Shown here: positions 1-7,373 of the stretch, piece by piece
Position numbering within the stretch: the stretch's first letter is position 1
Layout of the letters: each line of letters starts with the position of its first letter
Source: Comamonas odontotermitis
GTDB taxonomy: Bacteria > Pseudomonadota > Gammaproteobacteria > Burkholderiales > Burkholderiaceae_C
Direction: 5' to 3'
Assembly (NCBI RefSeq): GCF_014207855.1
Contig: NZ_JACHKZ010000006.1
Location: 1 to 64,000 of the forward strand
Length of the DNA stretch: 64,000 bases
Notes under the pieces: generated by a model
The model's input: the letters and a program-made list of their open reading frames with translations, nothing else
Database searches by the model: none
Told to the model about the DNA's origin: nothing
Position numbers and translations under genes: made by a program

Positions 1-94
1 CCAGTTTGTGGTGCGGTACTTGCGCCGACCCCAGTTCGTCTCACTCATCATCCGAGCCTACTACCGCTGCGGCCCGGATTTGTGCAACAAAGCC
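1..94. mobile_element. possible insertion sequence end (partial)
   Basis: The segment ends with GATTTGTGCAACAAAGCC at 77-94. In reverse complement this reads GGCTTTGTTGCACAAATC, which resembles the terminal inverted repeats of IS5-type elements. The sequence from 94 to ribD changes abruptly to AT-rich DNA. The rest of the element lies before the window, so neither a transposase nor a target duplication can be checked. The match is from memory of IS ends and is tentative. Confidence 0.3.
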
Positions 95-227
95 CATCCA
101 AGCGTAGTGGGGATGGAAAATAAACATTTAAACGGACGACAGATGGCCGATAAAACATGACAGATGGAAGTTGTCTCAGTAATAAATGCACCACAATGCA
201 ATTTAATTAATCAAGAAATAGATTTTG

Positions 228-1337
228 ATGAATAAATATATGCACAGGGCGCTGAACCTGGCCTCCAGCGCGCTTTTCATCACGTCTCCCAACCCCCGTG
301 TAGGTTGTGTACTGGTGGATGCGCAAGGGCGGGTTATTGGCGAAGGCCATACCCAGAAGGCTGGCGGCCCGCATGCCGAAGTGATGGCGCTGCGGGATGC
401 GGCCGCACGCGGCCACAGTACGCAAGGTGCGACGGCCTATGTGACCCTGGAGCCTTGCTCACACCATGGGCGCACCGGGCCATGCTGTGATGCGCTGGTT
501 GCCGCAGGGGTTGCCAAGGTGGTAGCCGCGGTGGCCGACCCGAATCCCTTGGTTGCTGGCGATGGGTTTGCGCGGCTGCGAGCGGCAGGCGTAGCTGTGG
601 ATGTGTGCGACGCACAGACTGGCGGCGCAGCCTCACGCGAGCTGAACATTGGTTTTTTCAGCCGCATGGTGCGCAAAACTCCATGGGTACGCCTCAAGGC
701 CGCCATGTCTCTGGATGGCAAGACCGCCTTGGCCGATGGAAGCAGTCAATGGATTACAGGTGAGGCAACGCGAGCGGACGGCCATTACTGGCGCGCACGT
801 GCCTGTGCCATCCTCACAGGGATTGGCACCGTGCTGGCTGACGATCCGGCGCTGAATGTGCGTTATGTGGATACGCCACGCCAGCCACGCCTGGTGGTAT
901 TGGACAGTCAGTTGCGCACGCCTCCCGCTGCGCGCATCTTTGCCGCCTCACGTGAAGTGCTGATTTACTGCGCGCAGGATGACGCCGCGCGCCGCGCCGC
1001 GCTGGAGGCCGCCGGTGCAGTAGTGATTTGCCTGCCCGCATCTGGTGCCGATCGCATTGACCTGACTGCCCTGATGCGCGACCTTGGTCAGCGCGAGGTG
1101 AACGAATTGCATGTGGAGGCAGGCGGCGTTCTCAACGGCGCTCTGCTGCAGGAGGGCCTGGTGGATGAGCTGGTGCTCTACCAGGCTCCCATGCTGCTAG
1201 GCCGCGGACAGGATGTTTTCGGCGGTATGGCTTTGGCCCACCTGCAAGACGCGCCACGGCTGGAAGTCTTGGAACGCACCACAATCGGCACAGACCAACG
1301 CCTTATTGCCCGCCTGCCTGGTCGCTACGATTTTTGA
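228..1337 (+). CDS. ribD: RibD: diaminohydroxyphosphoribosylaminopyrimidine deaminase / 5-amino-6-(5-phosphoribosylamino)uracil reductase
   Basis: Bifunctional cytosolic enzyme for the second and third steps of riboflavin synthesis: deamination of the pyrimidine, then reduction of the ribosyl side chain. The N-terminal half is a zinc deaminase with the HAEV motif (PHAEVMAL) and the PCSHHGRTGPC metal-binding segment. The C-terminal half is the RibD reductase domain, with the DGKTALADG and ITG stretches typical of the family. At 369 residues it has the usual full length. The ATG at 228 is preferred over a TTG at 225; the ribosome site is weak in an AT-rich leader. It stands alone here, without ribE or ribBA, next to a possible IS end and a repeat element. 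No FMN riboswitch was seen upstream. Confidence 0.95.
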   Translation: MNKYMHRALNLASSALFITSPNPRVGCVLVDAQGRVIGEGHTQKAGGPHAEVMALRDAAARGHSTQGATAYVTLEPCSHHGRTGPCCDALVAAGVAKVVAAVADPNPLVAGDGFARLRAAGVAVDVCDAQTGGAASRELNIGFFSRMVRKTPWVRLKAAMSLDGKTALADGSSQWITGEATRADGHYWRARACAILTGIGTVLADDPALNVRYVDTPRQPRLVVLDSQLRTPPAARIFAASREVLIYCAQDDAARRAALEAAGAVVICLPASGADRIDLTALMRDLGQREVNELHVEAGGVLNGALLQEGLVDELVLYQAPMLLGRGQDVFGGMALAHLQDAPRLEVLERTTIGTDQRLIARLPGRYDF

Positions 1338-1341
1338 TGCC

Positions 1342-1640
1342 TGAGAACGTGTTTACGATCTCCTCACGCCGCGACAGCGGCTTTGCGGGGCGCCCGGCTA
1401 GGGATGGGATGCGAGGCGCAGTGCGCAGCCAATAGCCAGCTATTGGCAAGTGCTGCAACGAAGCAGACCGCCCCTAGCCGGGCGCCCCCAAACCCACTGT
1501 CCCTCTGGGTTGGCGTGAAATCGGGCGATTTCTTCGCGCTAGCCCTTGCTTGCACCCCGGTGCAAGCTGCGGCCCAGCGCTTCGAACTCATCCCGATTGC
1601 ACTCCAACGCGGCGGCGTAGAGATCGTAAACACGTTCTGA
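1342..1640. repeat. MITE-like composite inverted-repeat element
   Basis: A 299-bp non-coding block bounded by 20-bp inverted repeats at 1342-1361 and 1621-1640 that match at 19 of 20 positions. Inside are a perfect 17-bp inverted pair (1387-1403 with 1472-1488, GGGGCGCCCGGCTAGGG) and a short palindrome at 1429-1446 (CCAATAGC, two-base loop, GCTATTGG). Open frames inside it resemble no protein I know. No flanking target duplication is evident. It fills the interval between ribD and the next gene and begins four bases after the ribD stop. It resembles repeats I associate with Comamonadaceae, but copy number cannot be judged here. Confidence 0.7.
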
Positions 1641-1660
1641 GCGCATGCGCGAGCTGCTTT

Positions 1661-1924
1661 CTAACTCGCATACCCCAGGCACGCACCTGCGTTGGGCAAG
1701 CCCTTGCATTCACGCAACAACCGCCGGTCTCGTTCAGCGGCGCTTTCACTGCCAAGGTTTTTGCTGCGCTTGGCCTTGTGCGTTTTGACTGCATGCGTTT
1801 TGGTTGCATGCGTTTGGGTGGCAACCGCATGTTTGCGTGCCGCCCAGACATCTTGGGGGCCCAGTATGGCTGCGCCGATGAAAACGGCCATCAGCGTGCG
1901 GGCAATGTGTTGTTGGCGCGGCAT
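1661..1924 (-). CDS. small secreted basic protein, unknown function
   Basis: An 87-residue protein starting MPRQQHIARTL. I chose the ATG at 1924 because a GAGGAG ribosome site lies about seven bases upstream; a longer frame to 1951 lacks one. A signal peptide spans roughly residues 1-28 (hydrophobic LMAVFIGAAILG, then DVWAA). The mature part is Lys/His/Thr-rich, with repeated THA and KTH units (ATQTHATKTHAVKTHK), then a conserved-looking tail with RDRRLLRECKGLPNAGACLGY and two cysteines. The tail pattern looks like a family of small exported proteins in related bacteria. No function is inferred. Confidence 0.7.
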   Translation of the reverse strand: MPRQQHIARTLMAVFIGAAILGPQDVWAARKHAVATQTHATKTHAVKTHKAKRSKNLGSESAAERDRRLLRECKGLPNAGACLGYAS

Positions 1925-2159
1925 AGGTCTCCTCAGTCGTGCATCAATCATGCTGCAGTGAGCTTAGGCGCGTCTGCCTTTCGTTGCCAGCACCAAATCC
2001 ATGAAACAGCGGCGCGTTGCGGGCGCGCGACGCGTGATGCGGGCATCTGTGTCCGACAACATCGGATACACCGGCTGGCACCCATCCCATGTGCGCAGAA
2101 CCGGGGTTTGCCCCGCACAATAGGGTTGCCCTAAGTTACAGCCTGTTATCGCCCTCACC

Positions 2160-3986
2160 ATGTCCCTTGATCCCGTGCCTTCCCCTGCCAATACTGCACA
2201 CGCTCTGCTGCCCCGGTCACAAGTGGGATGGATTGCCGGGCTGGTGATGGCAGCGGTCATGCTGACGGGTTGTGCGACCCAATTGCCGACCCAAGTGGAG
2301 AGGCCGATGTCCCACGCTGTATCACCATCTGCCAGCACCGCGCTGGGGGCGCTTACCTACCAGCGCAAGCAAGCAGAGAACAAGGCCGGTGCCGAAGCCT
2401 CGGGTTTTCAGATTCTGGCCGGGGCCCAGGCCGCTTACGGTGCACGCCTGGCGCTGGTGGAAGGTGCACAGCAAACGCTTGATCTGCAGTACTACGCCAT
2501 CCACGCCGATGCCAGCACGGCTCGCCTGCTTGATGCCGTTGTCAAGGCGGCGCGCCGGGGCGTTCGGGTGCGGGTGCTGCTGGATGACTTCCACGGTACT
2601 GGCCGCAATGCCCAGGTCATGCGCCTGGCGTTCGAGCCCAATATCGAGATGCGCATGTTCAATCCGCTGATGGGCAGCCGCGATTCCCCGCTCAGCCGCA
2701 TGTGGTATGCCGTAACCGATTTTCAGCGCGCCCAGCAGCGCATGCACAACAAGCTGTTTCTGGCCGACAACGTGATGGGTGTGATGGGCGGGCGCAACCT
2801 TGGCGACTCCTACTTCGACAACGACGACAGCTCCAACTTCCTGGATACGGACGTGCTGATTCTGGGGCCGGTGGTCAAGGATCTGTCTCACAGCTTTGAC
2901 CGCTACTGGAACAACGAGCGTGCCTACCCCGTGCAATCGTTGATCAGCAAGGACGCGCTGCTGGCCATGCAGCAAGCCTCACAAGCCAGCGGTGCGGCAG
3001 GCGCTGGCAATGGTGCAGGGTTGAGCGGAAGCGCCAGCACCACCCGCCCCATGCCGCCGGATGGAGAGCCGCGAGGCGGCAGCGTTTCCACCGAGCAGCG
3101 TGCCCGAGCATGGGATATGGAGGCGCTGGATCTGCAGAAGACTCCGCTGGTATGGGCGCGGGCCGTGATGATTGCCGATGAACCCAGCAAGATTCCTACA
3201 GTCGATTCGGATGGCAAGACTGAAGCGATGACGACAGCCCCCGGCGTGATGGAAACCCAGGCCCTGCGCCAGCTACGCCTGCGGTCGACGCAGGTGGCTG
3301 CGCGGGTCTCTGCTGGCGGGACGCCGCAGCCCCCTCTTGCGGCAGACTCCGTGGTGGATGGCCTTATCCATCTGCTGGCCTATGCCAAAAAGGATTTGCT
3401 CATCGTCTCGCCCTACTTTGTTCCCAACGAAGATATGCGTTCTGCGTTCAAGGCTGCTGTAGAGCGCGGCGTGCGCGTGCGCATTCTCACCAACTCGCTG
3501 TCGTCGAACGATGCACCCATCGCGCACGTGGGCTATGCCAGATACCGCGAAGAGTTGCTTCGCAGTGGCGTGGATCTGTATGAGCTCATCAGCGACGACA
3601 GCACCTTGCGCGCCGCTTTTGGTGTGGGCAGCGGGCAAAACAGCTTTCTCGAAGGCAAGCGCATCATGCTCCACGGCAAGATCCTGGTGCTCGACGGCCA
3701 GTTGTTCGTGACCGGATCGATGAACCTGGATGAGCGCTCCAAACTGCAAAACACCGAGATTGCCGTTTTGGTGCGCAGCCGCGAACTCTCCCGCCAAGCC
3801 ACCAGCATGATTGAACGCGGCCTGCAATCGGGCGCCTGGCACGTCGTGCTGCAAGATGGAAAGCTGGTGTGGAAGGCTCCCCAGGGCAGTCAGTTGCAAG
3901 ACGAGACCACAGAGCCCGACACCAGCCTGCCCCTGCGGCTGATGCTCAAGATCATCAGCCCGTTTACACCAGACTCAATGCTGTAA
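2160..3986 (+). CDS. phospholipase D-family lipoprotein (cardiolipin synthase-like)
   Basis: A 608-residue protein with two HKD catalytic motifs: HNKLFLAD (H196, K198, D203) and HGKILVLD (H505, K507, D512), the second followed by GSMNLDERS. These define the phospholipase D superfamily, whose members transfer or hydrolyse phosphatidyl groups. The N-terminus has a hydrophobic segment ending in a lipobox (LTGC near residue 38), so it is probably lipidated and membrane-anchored. Compared with ClsC/YmdC-type enzymes of about 470 residues, it carries an extra low-complexity stretch around residues 275-390, rich in Gly, Ala, Ser and Thr, between the two catalytic halves. A ClsC-like role in cardiolipin synthesis is plausible but not proven. 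It converges with dusC, with an 8-base gap. Confidence 0.85.
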   Translation: MSLDPVPSPANTAHALLPRSQVGWIAGLVMAAVMLTGCATQLPTQVERPMSHAVSPSASTALGALTYQRKQAENKAGAEASGFQILAGAQAAYGARLALVEGAQQTLDLQYYAIHADASTARLLDAVVKAARRGVRVRVLLDDFHGTGRNAQVMRLAFEPNIEMRMFNPLMGSRDSPLSRMWYAVTDFQRAQQRMHNKLFLADNVMGVMGGRNLGDSYFDNDDSSNFLDTDVLILGPVVKDLSHSFDRYWNNERAYPVQSLISKDALLAMQQASQASGAAGAGNGAGLSGSASTTRPMPPDGEPRGGSVSTEQRARAWDMEALDLQKTPLVWARAVMIADEPSKIPTVDSDGKTEAMTTAPGVMETQALRQLRLRSTQVAARVSAGGTPQPPLAADSVVDGLIHLLAYAKKDLLIVSPYFVPNEDMRSAFKAAVERGVRVRILTNSLSSNDAPIAHVGYARYREELLRSGVDLYELISDDSTLRAAFGVGSGQNSFLEGKRIMLHGKILVLDGQLFVTGSMNLDERSKLQNTEIAVLVRSRELSRQATSMIERGLQSGAWHVVLQDGKLVWKAPQGSQLQDETTEPDTSLPLRLMLKIISPFTPDSML

Positions 3987-3994
3987 GAGCCTGT

Positions 3995-4975
3995 TCAAAC
4001 GGTGCGCGCCTGCAACTCAGCCAGCCATACAGTGATGGCGCGCTGGTCGGTCATCACCCGCACATGCTGGTAAGCGGCCTCGGCCTCGGGATAGGCGCGG
4101 CGCATTAGATTGAGCCATTGCTTCAGGCGCCCTGCACGTTGGCGCGGCTCCAGATCAGCGCAGACCAGCTCCCAAAAGCGCAACAAGGCGGGTACCAGAT
4201 CGGGCCAACCGATATCGCGGTAGCCTTCTGGCAGCGGTTCGCCTGCCCGCTCGGCCACTGCCTTGCGAATGCGCCATGCCAGGCCCGGGTCCGCCACCAT
4301 GCCGCGGCCCAGCATCAAGTCGGTGCACCCTGATTCGGCCTGGCAACGCAAGGCATCTTCTACGGTCCAAATCTCGCCATTGGCCACTACGGGTACCGTC
4401 ACCGCCTCACGGATGCGGGCGATCTGGTCCCAGTAGGCAGGCGGGCGGTAGCCGTCCTGCTTGGTACGGCCATGCACCACCAGCTCGCAGGCGCCTGCGC
4501 CCTGCATGGCCTGGGCGCATTCGAGCATCAGGCTGCGGTCGTTGAAGCCCAGGCGCATCTTGGCCGATACAGGCAGGTGCGCTGGCACAGCGGCGCGCAC
4601 AGACGCCACCACCGCATAGATCGCATCGGGATACTGCAGCAACGATGCTCCGCCGCCGTGGCGGTTGACCACCTTGGCAGGGCAGCCAAAGTTCAGGTCA
4701 ATGCCTTCGGGCGACAGGGCCGCCAGCCGCGCCGCATTGGCGGCCATGCTGGCCGGATCGCTCCCCAGCAGTTGTGCACGCACCGGGGTGCCAGCCGCCG
4801 TATGGCTGGCGCTCAGCAGCTCGGGCATGGTGCGCAGGTAAACCTTGTCGGGCAACAGGCTGCCTGTGATGCGGATGAACTCGGACACACAGCGGTCTGC
4901 ACCGCCGATGCGGGTGAGCACGTCGCGCAGCACAAAATCGAGCAGGCCTTCCATCGGCGCCAGAAGCAATCGCAT
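3995..4975 (-). CDS. dusC: DusC: tRNA-dihydrouridine(16) synthase
   Basis: An FMN-dependent reductase that converts uridine to dihydrouridine in tRNA. The 326-residue product starts MRLLLAPMEG, the classic Dus N-terminus, so the ATG at 4975 is preferred to an in-frame extension up to 5026. The family catalytic region is visible as DLNFGCPAKVVNRHGGGASLL, with the active-site cysteine in GCPA. The NGEI and MLGRGMVADP stretches match FMN-phosphate-binding positions. The opening and overall pattern fit the DusC branch better than DusA or DusB. It is transcribed toward the phospholipase D-type gene. A perfect 9-bp inverted repeat sits just upstream at 4998-5030. Confidence 0.88.
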   Translation of the reverse strand: MRLLLAPMEGLLDFVLRDVLTRIGGADRCVSEFIRITGSLLPDKVYLRTMPELLSASHTAAGTPVRAQLLGSDPASMAANAARLAALSPEGIDLNFGCPAKVVNRHGGGASLLQYPDAIYAVVASVRAAVPAHLPVSAKMRLGFNDRSLMLECAQAMQGAGACELVVHGRTKQDGYRPPAYWDQIARIREAVTVPVVANGEIWTVEDALRCQAESGCTDLMLGRGMVADPGLAWRIRKAVAERAGEPLPEGYRDIGWPDLVPALLRFWELVCADLEPRQRAGRLKQWLNLMRRAYPEAEAAYQHVRVMTDQRAITVWLAELQARTV

Positions 4976-4997
4976 GACGGTTTTTTGAGTATTACTC

Positions 4998-5030
4998 GCT
5001 AGTGGCACATACCTATCAAGCGCCACTAGC
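4998..5030. repeat. intergenic inverted repeat (Comamonadaceae-type)
   Basis: GCTAGTGGC at 4998-5006 pairs perfectly with GCCACTAGC at 5022-5030 around a loop containing TATCAAG. It belongs to a loose set of short intergenic elements in this window that share ATAGC and GCGCTTGAT-like words. In the minus-strand sense it could act as a terminator-like hairpin after the methyltransferase gene. Confidence 0.5.
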
Positions 5031-5052
5031 TACCAATTGAATAGCAAAAGGG

Positions 5053-6324
5053 TTACCAGGCCGCCTGCATGCGCCACAAAGTCGTCACCTCGGCAGCGCG
5101 CGCGCGGTGCAGTGGATTGGCTTCGTCCTGCGCCTTGGGATGGTGCGGCCGGATATGGTGCTTGCCCACGACTTGCAGGCCAGCCTCGGCAATCCAGGCC
5201 AGTAGCTCTTCGCGGCGGCGCAACCCCAGGTGCTCAGCAAAATCGGACAGAACCAGCCACGCCTCACCTCCTGGCGCCAGATGCTCCGATACACCGGCCA
5301 GAAAGCCGCGCAGCATGCGGCTGCCTTCGTCGTACACGGCACGCTCCACCGGCGCGCTGGGCTTGGCCGGCACCCATGGCGGGTTGCACACCACCAGGGC
5401 CGCTTTGCCTTCAGGGAAGAGATCGGTCTGCGCCAGCGTCACTCTGGCAGCCACGCCCAGGCGTTCCAGATTGTCTGCCGCACAAGCCAGCGCGCGCGGG
5501 TCGGTGTCGGTAGCCACCACCTGCTGTACCCCACGGCGCGCCAGCACAGCGGCAATCACACCCGTGCCGGTGCCGATATCGAAAGCCAGGGATTTCTTGG
5601 CCAGCGCCGTAGGCAGCGGTGCCTGGGCAAGCAGATCGATGTACTCGCCGCGCACAGGCGAGAACACGCCATAGTGCGGGTGAATGCGAGCGTAGCCACG
5701 CGGCGCCAGCTTGGCGAGTGCGGGAATCTCCACGCCCTTCTTGCGCCACTCATGCGCCCCCACCAGGGCCTGCAGCTCCCGCAGCGACACCACATTGCCC
5801 AGCGCGCCTGTGCCTTCAGCTTCTGCAGCGCCCCAGGCATCCGTACAGGCGGCCTCAACCTGGGGTGCGCGGCGCAATGCCACGCCATATTGCGCATTCA
5901 GCTCGATCAGCACCATCGACAGCACGCGCGCCCGCTGGGCCTGCAATTGGCGCTGCTGGTGAAAAGGCAGGGCCTGCTGCGGCGCGGGCATGCCCTTCTT
6001 GGCAGTGGCAGCAGCAGGCACGGGCAGCGCCTTCCTTTTGGAGCTGCGCTCACCCGTCTTGTCCAGCCGCCGACCCAAAGCCTGCAGCAACTGGCGTGCG
6101 TTCTGGAAATCACCGCGCCACAGCAGCGCCGTGCCTTCGCAGGCAAGGCGATAGGCCGTATCGGCGGGCATGGTGTCATCGGCCAGCACCACACGGGCTG
6201 GCGCGGCGCTGCCGCGCTCACAGCGCCATCGCGCACTGCGCTCGGCGCCCCCTTCGGTCCATTGGATGGTGGCAGGGGCTACGGTGGAGGCATCGGGTAC
6301 CCCTTCGGGGCGAACGCTGGTCAT
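5053..6324 (-). CDS. class I SAM-dependent methyltransferase (MTS / small-domain type)
   Basis: A 423-residue protein. The C-terminal half is a Rossmann methyltransferase with motif I at about residues 247-255 (AFDIGTGTG), an acidic ATDTD at the end of the second strand, and the NPPW motif at 314-317. NPPW occurs in enzymes methylating glutamine or base amino groups (PrmC, RsmC and relatives). The N-terminal 200 residues have no motif I recognise, and include a basic Ala/Lys linker near 95-115. The substrate cannot be named: rRNA guanine or protein glutamine are both possible. It lies downstream of the GNAT gene on the same strand but is separated from it by a terminator, so it is probably transcribed on its own. 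Confidence 0.8.
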   Translation of the reverse strand: MTSVRPEGVPDASTVAPATIQWTEGGAERSARWRCERGSAAPARVVLADDTMPADTAYRLACEGTALLWRGDFQNARQLLQALGRRLDKTGERSSKRKALPVPAAATAKKGMPAPQQALPFHQQRQLQAQRARVLSMVLIELNAQYGVALRRAPQVEAACTDAWGAAEAEGTGALGNVVSLRELQALVGAHEWRKKGVEIPALAKLAPRGYARIHPHYGVFSPVRGEYIDLLAQAPLPTALAKKSLAFDIGTGTGVIAAVLARRGVQQVVATDTDPRALACAADNLERLGVAARVTLAQTDLFPEGKAALVVCNPPWVPAKPSAPVERAVYDEGSRMLRGFLAGVSEHLAPGGEAWLVLSDFAEHLGLRRREELLAWIAEAGLQVVGKHHIRPHHPKAQDEANPLHRARAAEVTTLWRMQAAW

Positions 6325-6360
6325 GGTGGTGCTTTCTCACAAAGCATGCGGCGTGGCCGC

Positions 6361-6394
6361 AAAAAACAAAAGAGGCCGTGCAGGACGGCCTCTT
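6361..6394 (-). terminator. intrinsic terminator after the GNAT gene
   Basis: On the minus strand GAGGCCGT and ACGGCCTC form a perfect 8-bp stem with a 5-base loop, followed by TTTTGTTTTTTG. It ends the GNAT transcript before the methyltransferase. Confidence 0.8.
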
Positions 6395-6446
6395 CGAGCA
6401 TGTTCTGCGCTGCGCAGCGATCTGCTGCCACAGCTGTAGAGTGTAA

Positions 6447-6986
6447 TTATCCGCGGTTCATCAAAGAGCGCTGCATGCGCACTTCTTCGATCTTGATGGC
6501 GCCCACGGTGGCCGTCTTGGCGGTAGACATTTCACGCTTGAAGCCTGCAGATTCGTGGAAGCGAAGCGCGCGCTCATTGCGCAGAGGCACCCAGGAGGTC
6601 ACCGATGTGCAGCCTTCTTCTGCGAGGCCATCACGGGCGGCATCCCACAGCGCTACGCCAACGCCTTGGTCCCAGTGGCTGGGTGCTGCATAAATGGCCC
6701 AGATTTCGCCGGTAGTGGGACGGGTCTTGGCGTCGCGCGAACGGTCAAAACCCACAAAACCAACGATCTTGTCGTTCTCGACGGCCACTTGCACCTGGGG
6801 TTCGCAAAATTCGATCGCTTCGCGCCAGTAGGCCTGGCGCTTTTCGACAGACGACATGGCTTTGAGCTGATCGTCGGGCAAGACGCCGCGATAGGCTTCT
6901 ACCGAGGCAGAGGCGTGGATCTGAGCAATGGCTTTGGCATCACGAAGCGTAGCGGGACGAACCAGAAAGGTGATAGTTTCAGACAT
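6447..6986 (-). CDS. GNAT-family N-acetyltransferase
   Basis: A 179-residue protein of single GNAT fold, opening with VRPATLRDAKAIAQIHA, a typical beta1-alpha1 segment for this family. The acetyl-CoA-binding region lies around residues 100-125 (EIWAIYAAPSHWDQGVGVALWDAA), where the usual Q/RxxGxG/A loop reads DQGVGVA. The last part (NERALRFHESAGFKRE) is the conserved C-terminal beta-alpha motif. The acceptor could be a small amine or a protein N-terminus, and nothing in the neighbourhood says which. It has its own terminator downstream. Confidence 0.88.
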   Translation of the reverse strand: MSETITFLVRPATLRDAKAIAQIHASASVEAYRGVLPDDQLKAMSSVEKRQAYWREAIEFCEPQVQVAVENDKIVGFVGFDRSRDAKTRPTTGEIWAIYAAPSHWDQGVGVALWDAARDGLAEEGCTSVTSWVPLRNERALRFHESAGFKREMSTAKTATVGAIKIEEVRMQRSLMNRG

Positions 6987-7373
6987 GGATAACCGAAAAC
7001 AAAAATCAATGAATTAACCAAAAAGCACGCACAACTCGTAATACACTGCGACCATCCCGCCCGGCCGGATGCCAGTCCCGCCCGTGGAGCACCGCTTGGG
7101 GCTCAACATGGACAGTCTGCAGCACGCCATGGCTCACGCAGCAAAGGCAGACAATGGCTGCCAATGGCTGTTTTAAGGGCGTATGGAAGAGTCAGCGCGG
7201 GAACAGCGCGCCGCAAGGGATGTGGTGCTCGAAAGCCTTCCATTGTCGCACTCCAGACATCATTTGGGTAGTCCCTTGGTTGGCTTGTAGGTCAATTTAC
7301 GCAAGGGTTTGCAAGCGTTGATATTTACGCTAGGCGTTTACCCTAGGCCTTTCACATTAAATAAATCAAACAC
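6987..7373. other. 387-bp intergenic interval
   Basis: Between the GNAT start and the end of the aldehyde dehydrogenase gene. The GNAT-proximal part is AT-rich and should hold its minus-strand promoter. The rest contains only very short frames (a 35-codon frame is the longest I noticed on the plus strand) and a direct repeat AATGGCTG around 7155-7170. I see no tRNA, terminator or recognisable regulatory RNA. Confidence 0.5.

Noticed and set aside
5230-6693. A 487-codon plus-strand frame opposite the methyltransferase and GNAT genes
   Set aside because: It spans two real minus-strand genes and a terminator and has no recognisable protein pattern.
7090-7180. A 35-codon frame in the long GNAT-calB spacer
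   Set aside because: No ribosome site, no hydrophobic segment and odd composition; likely chance.
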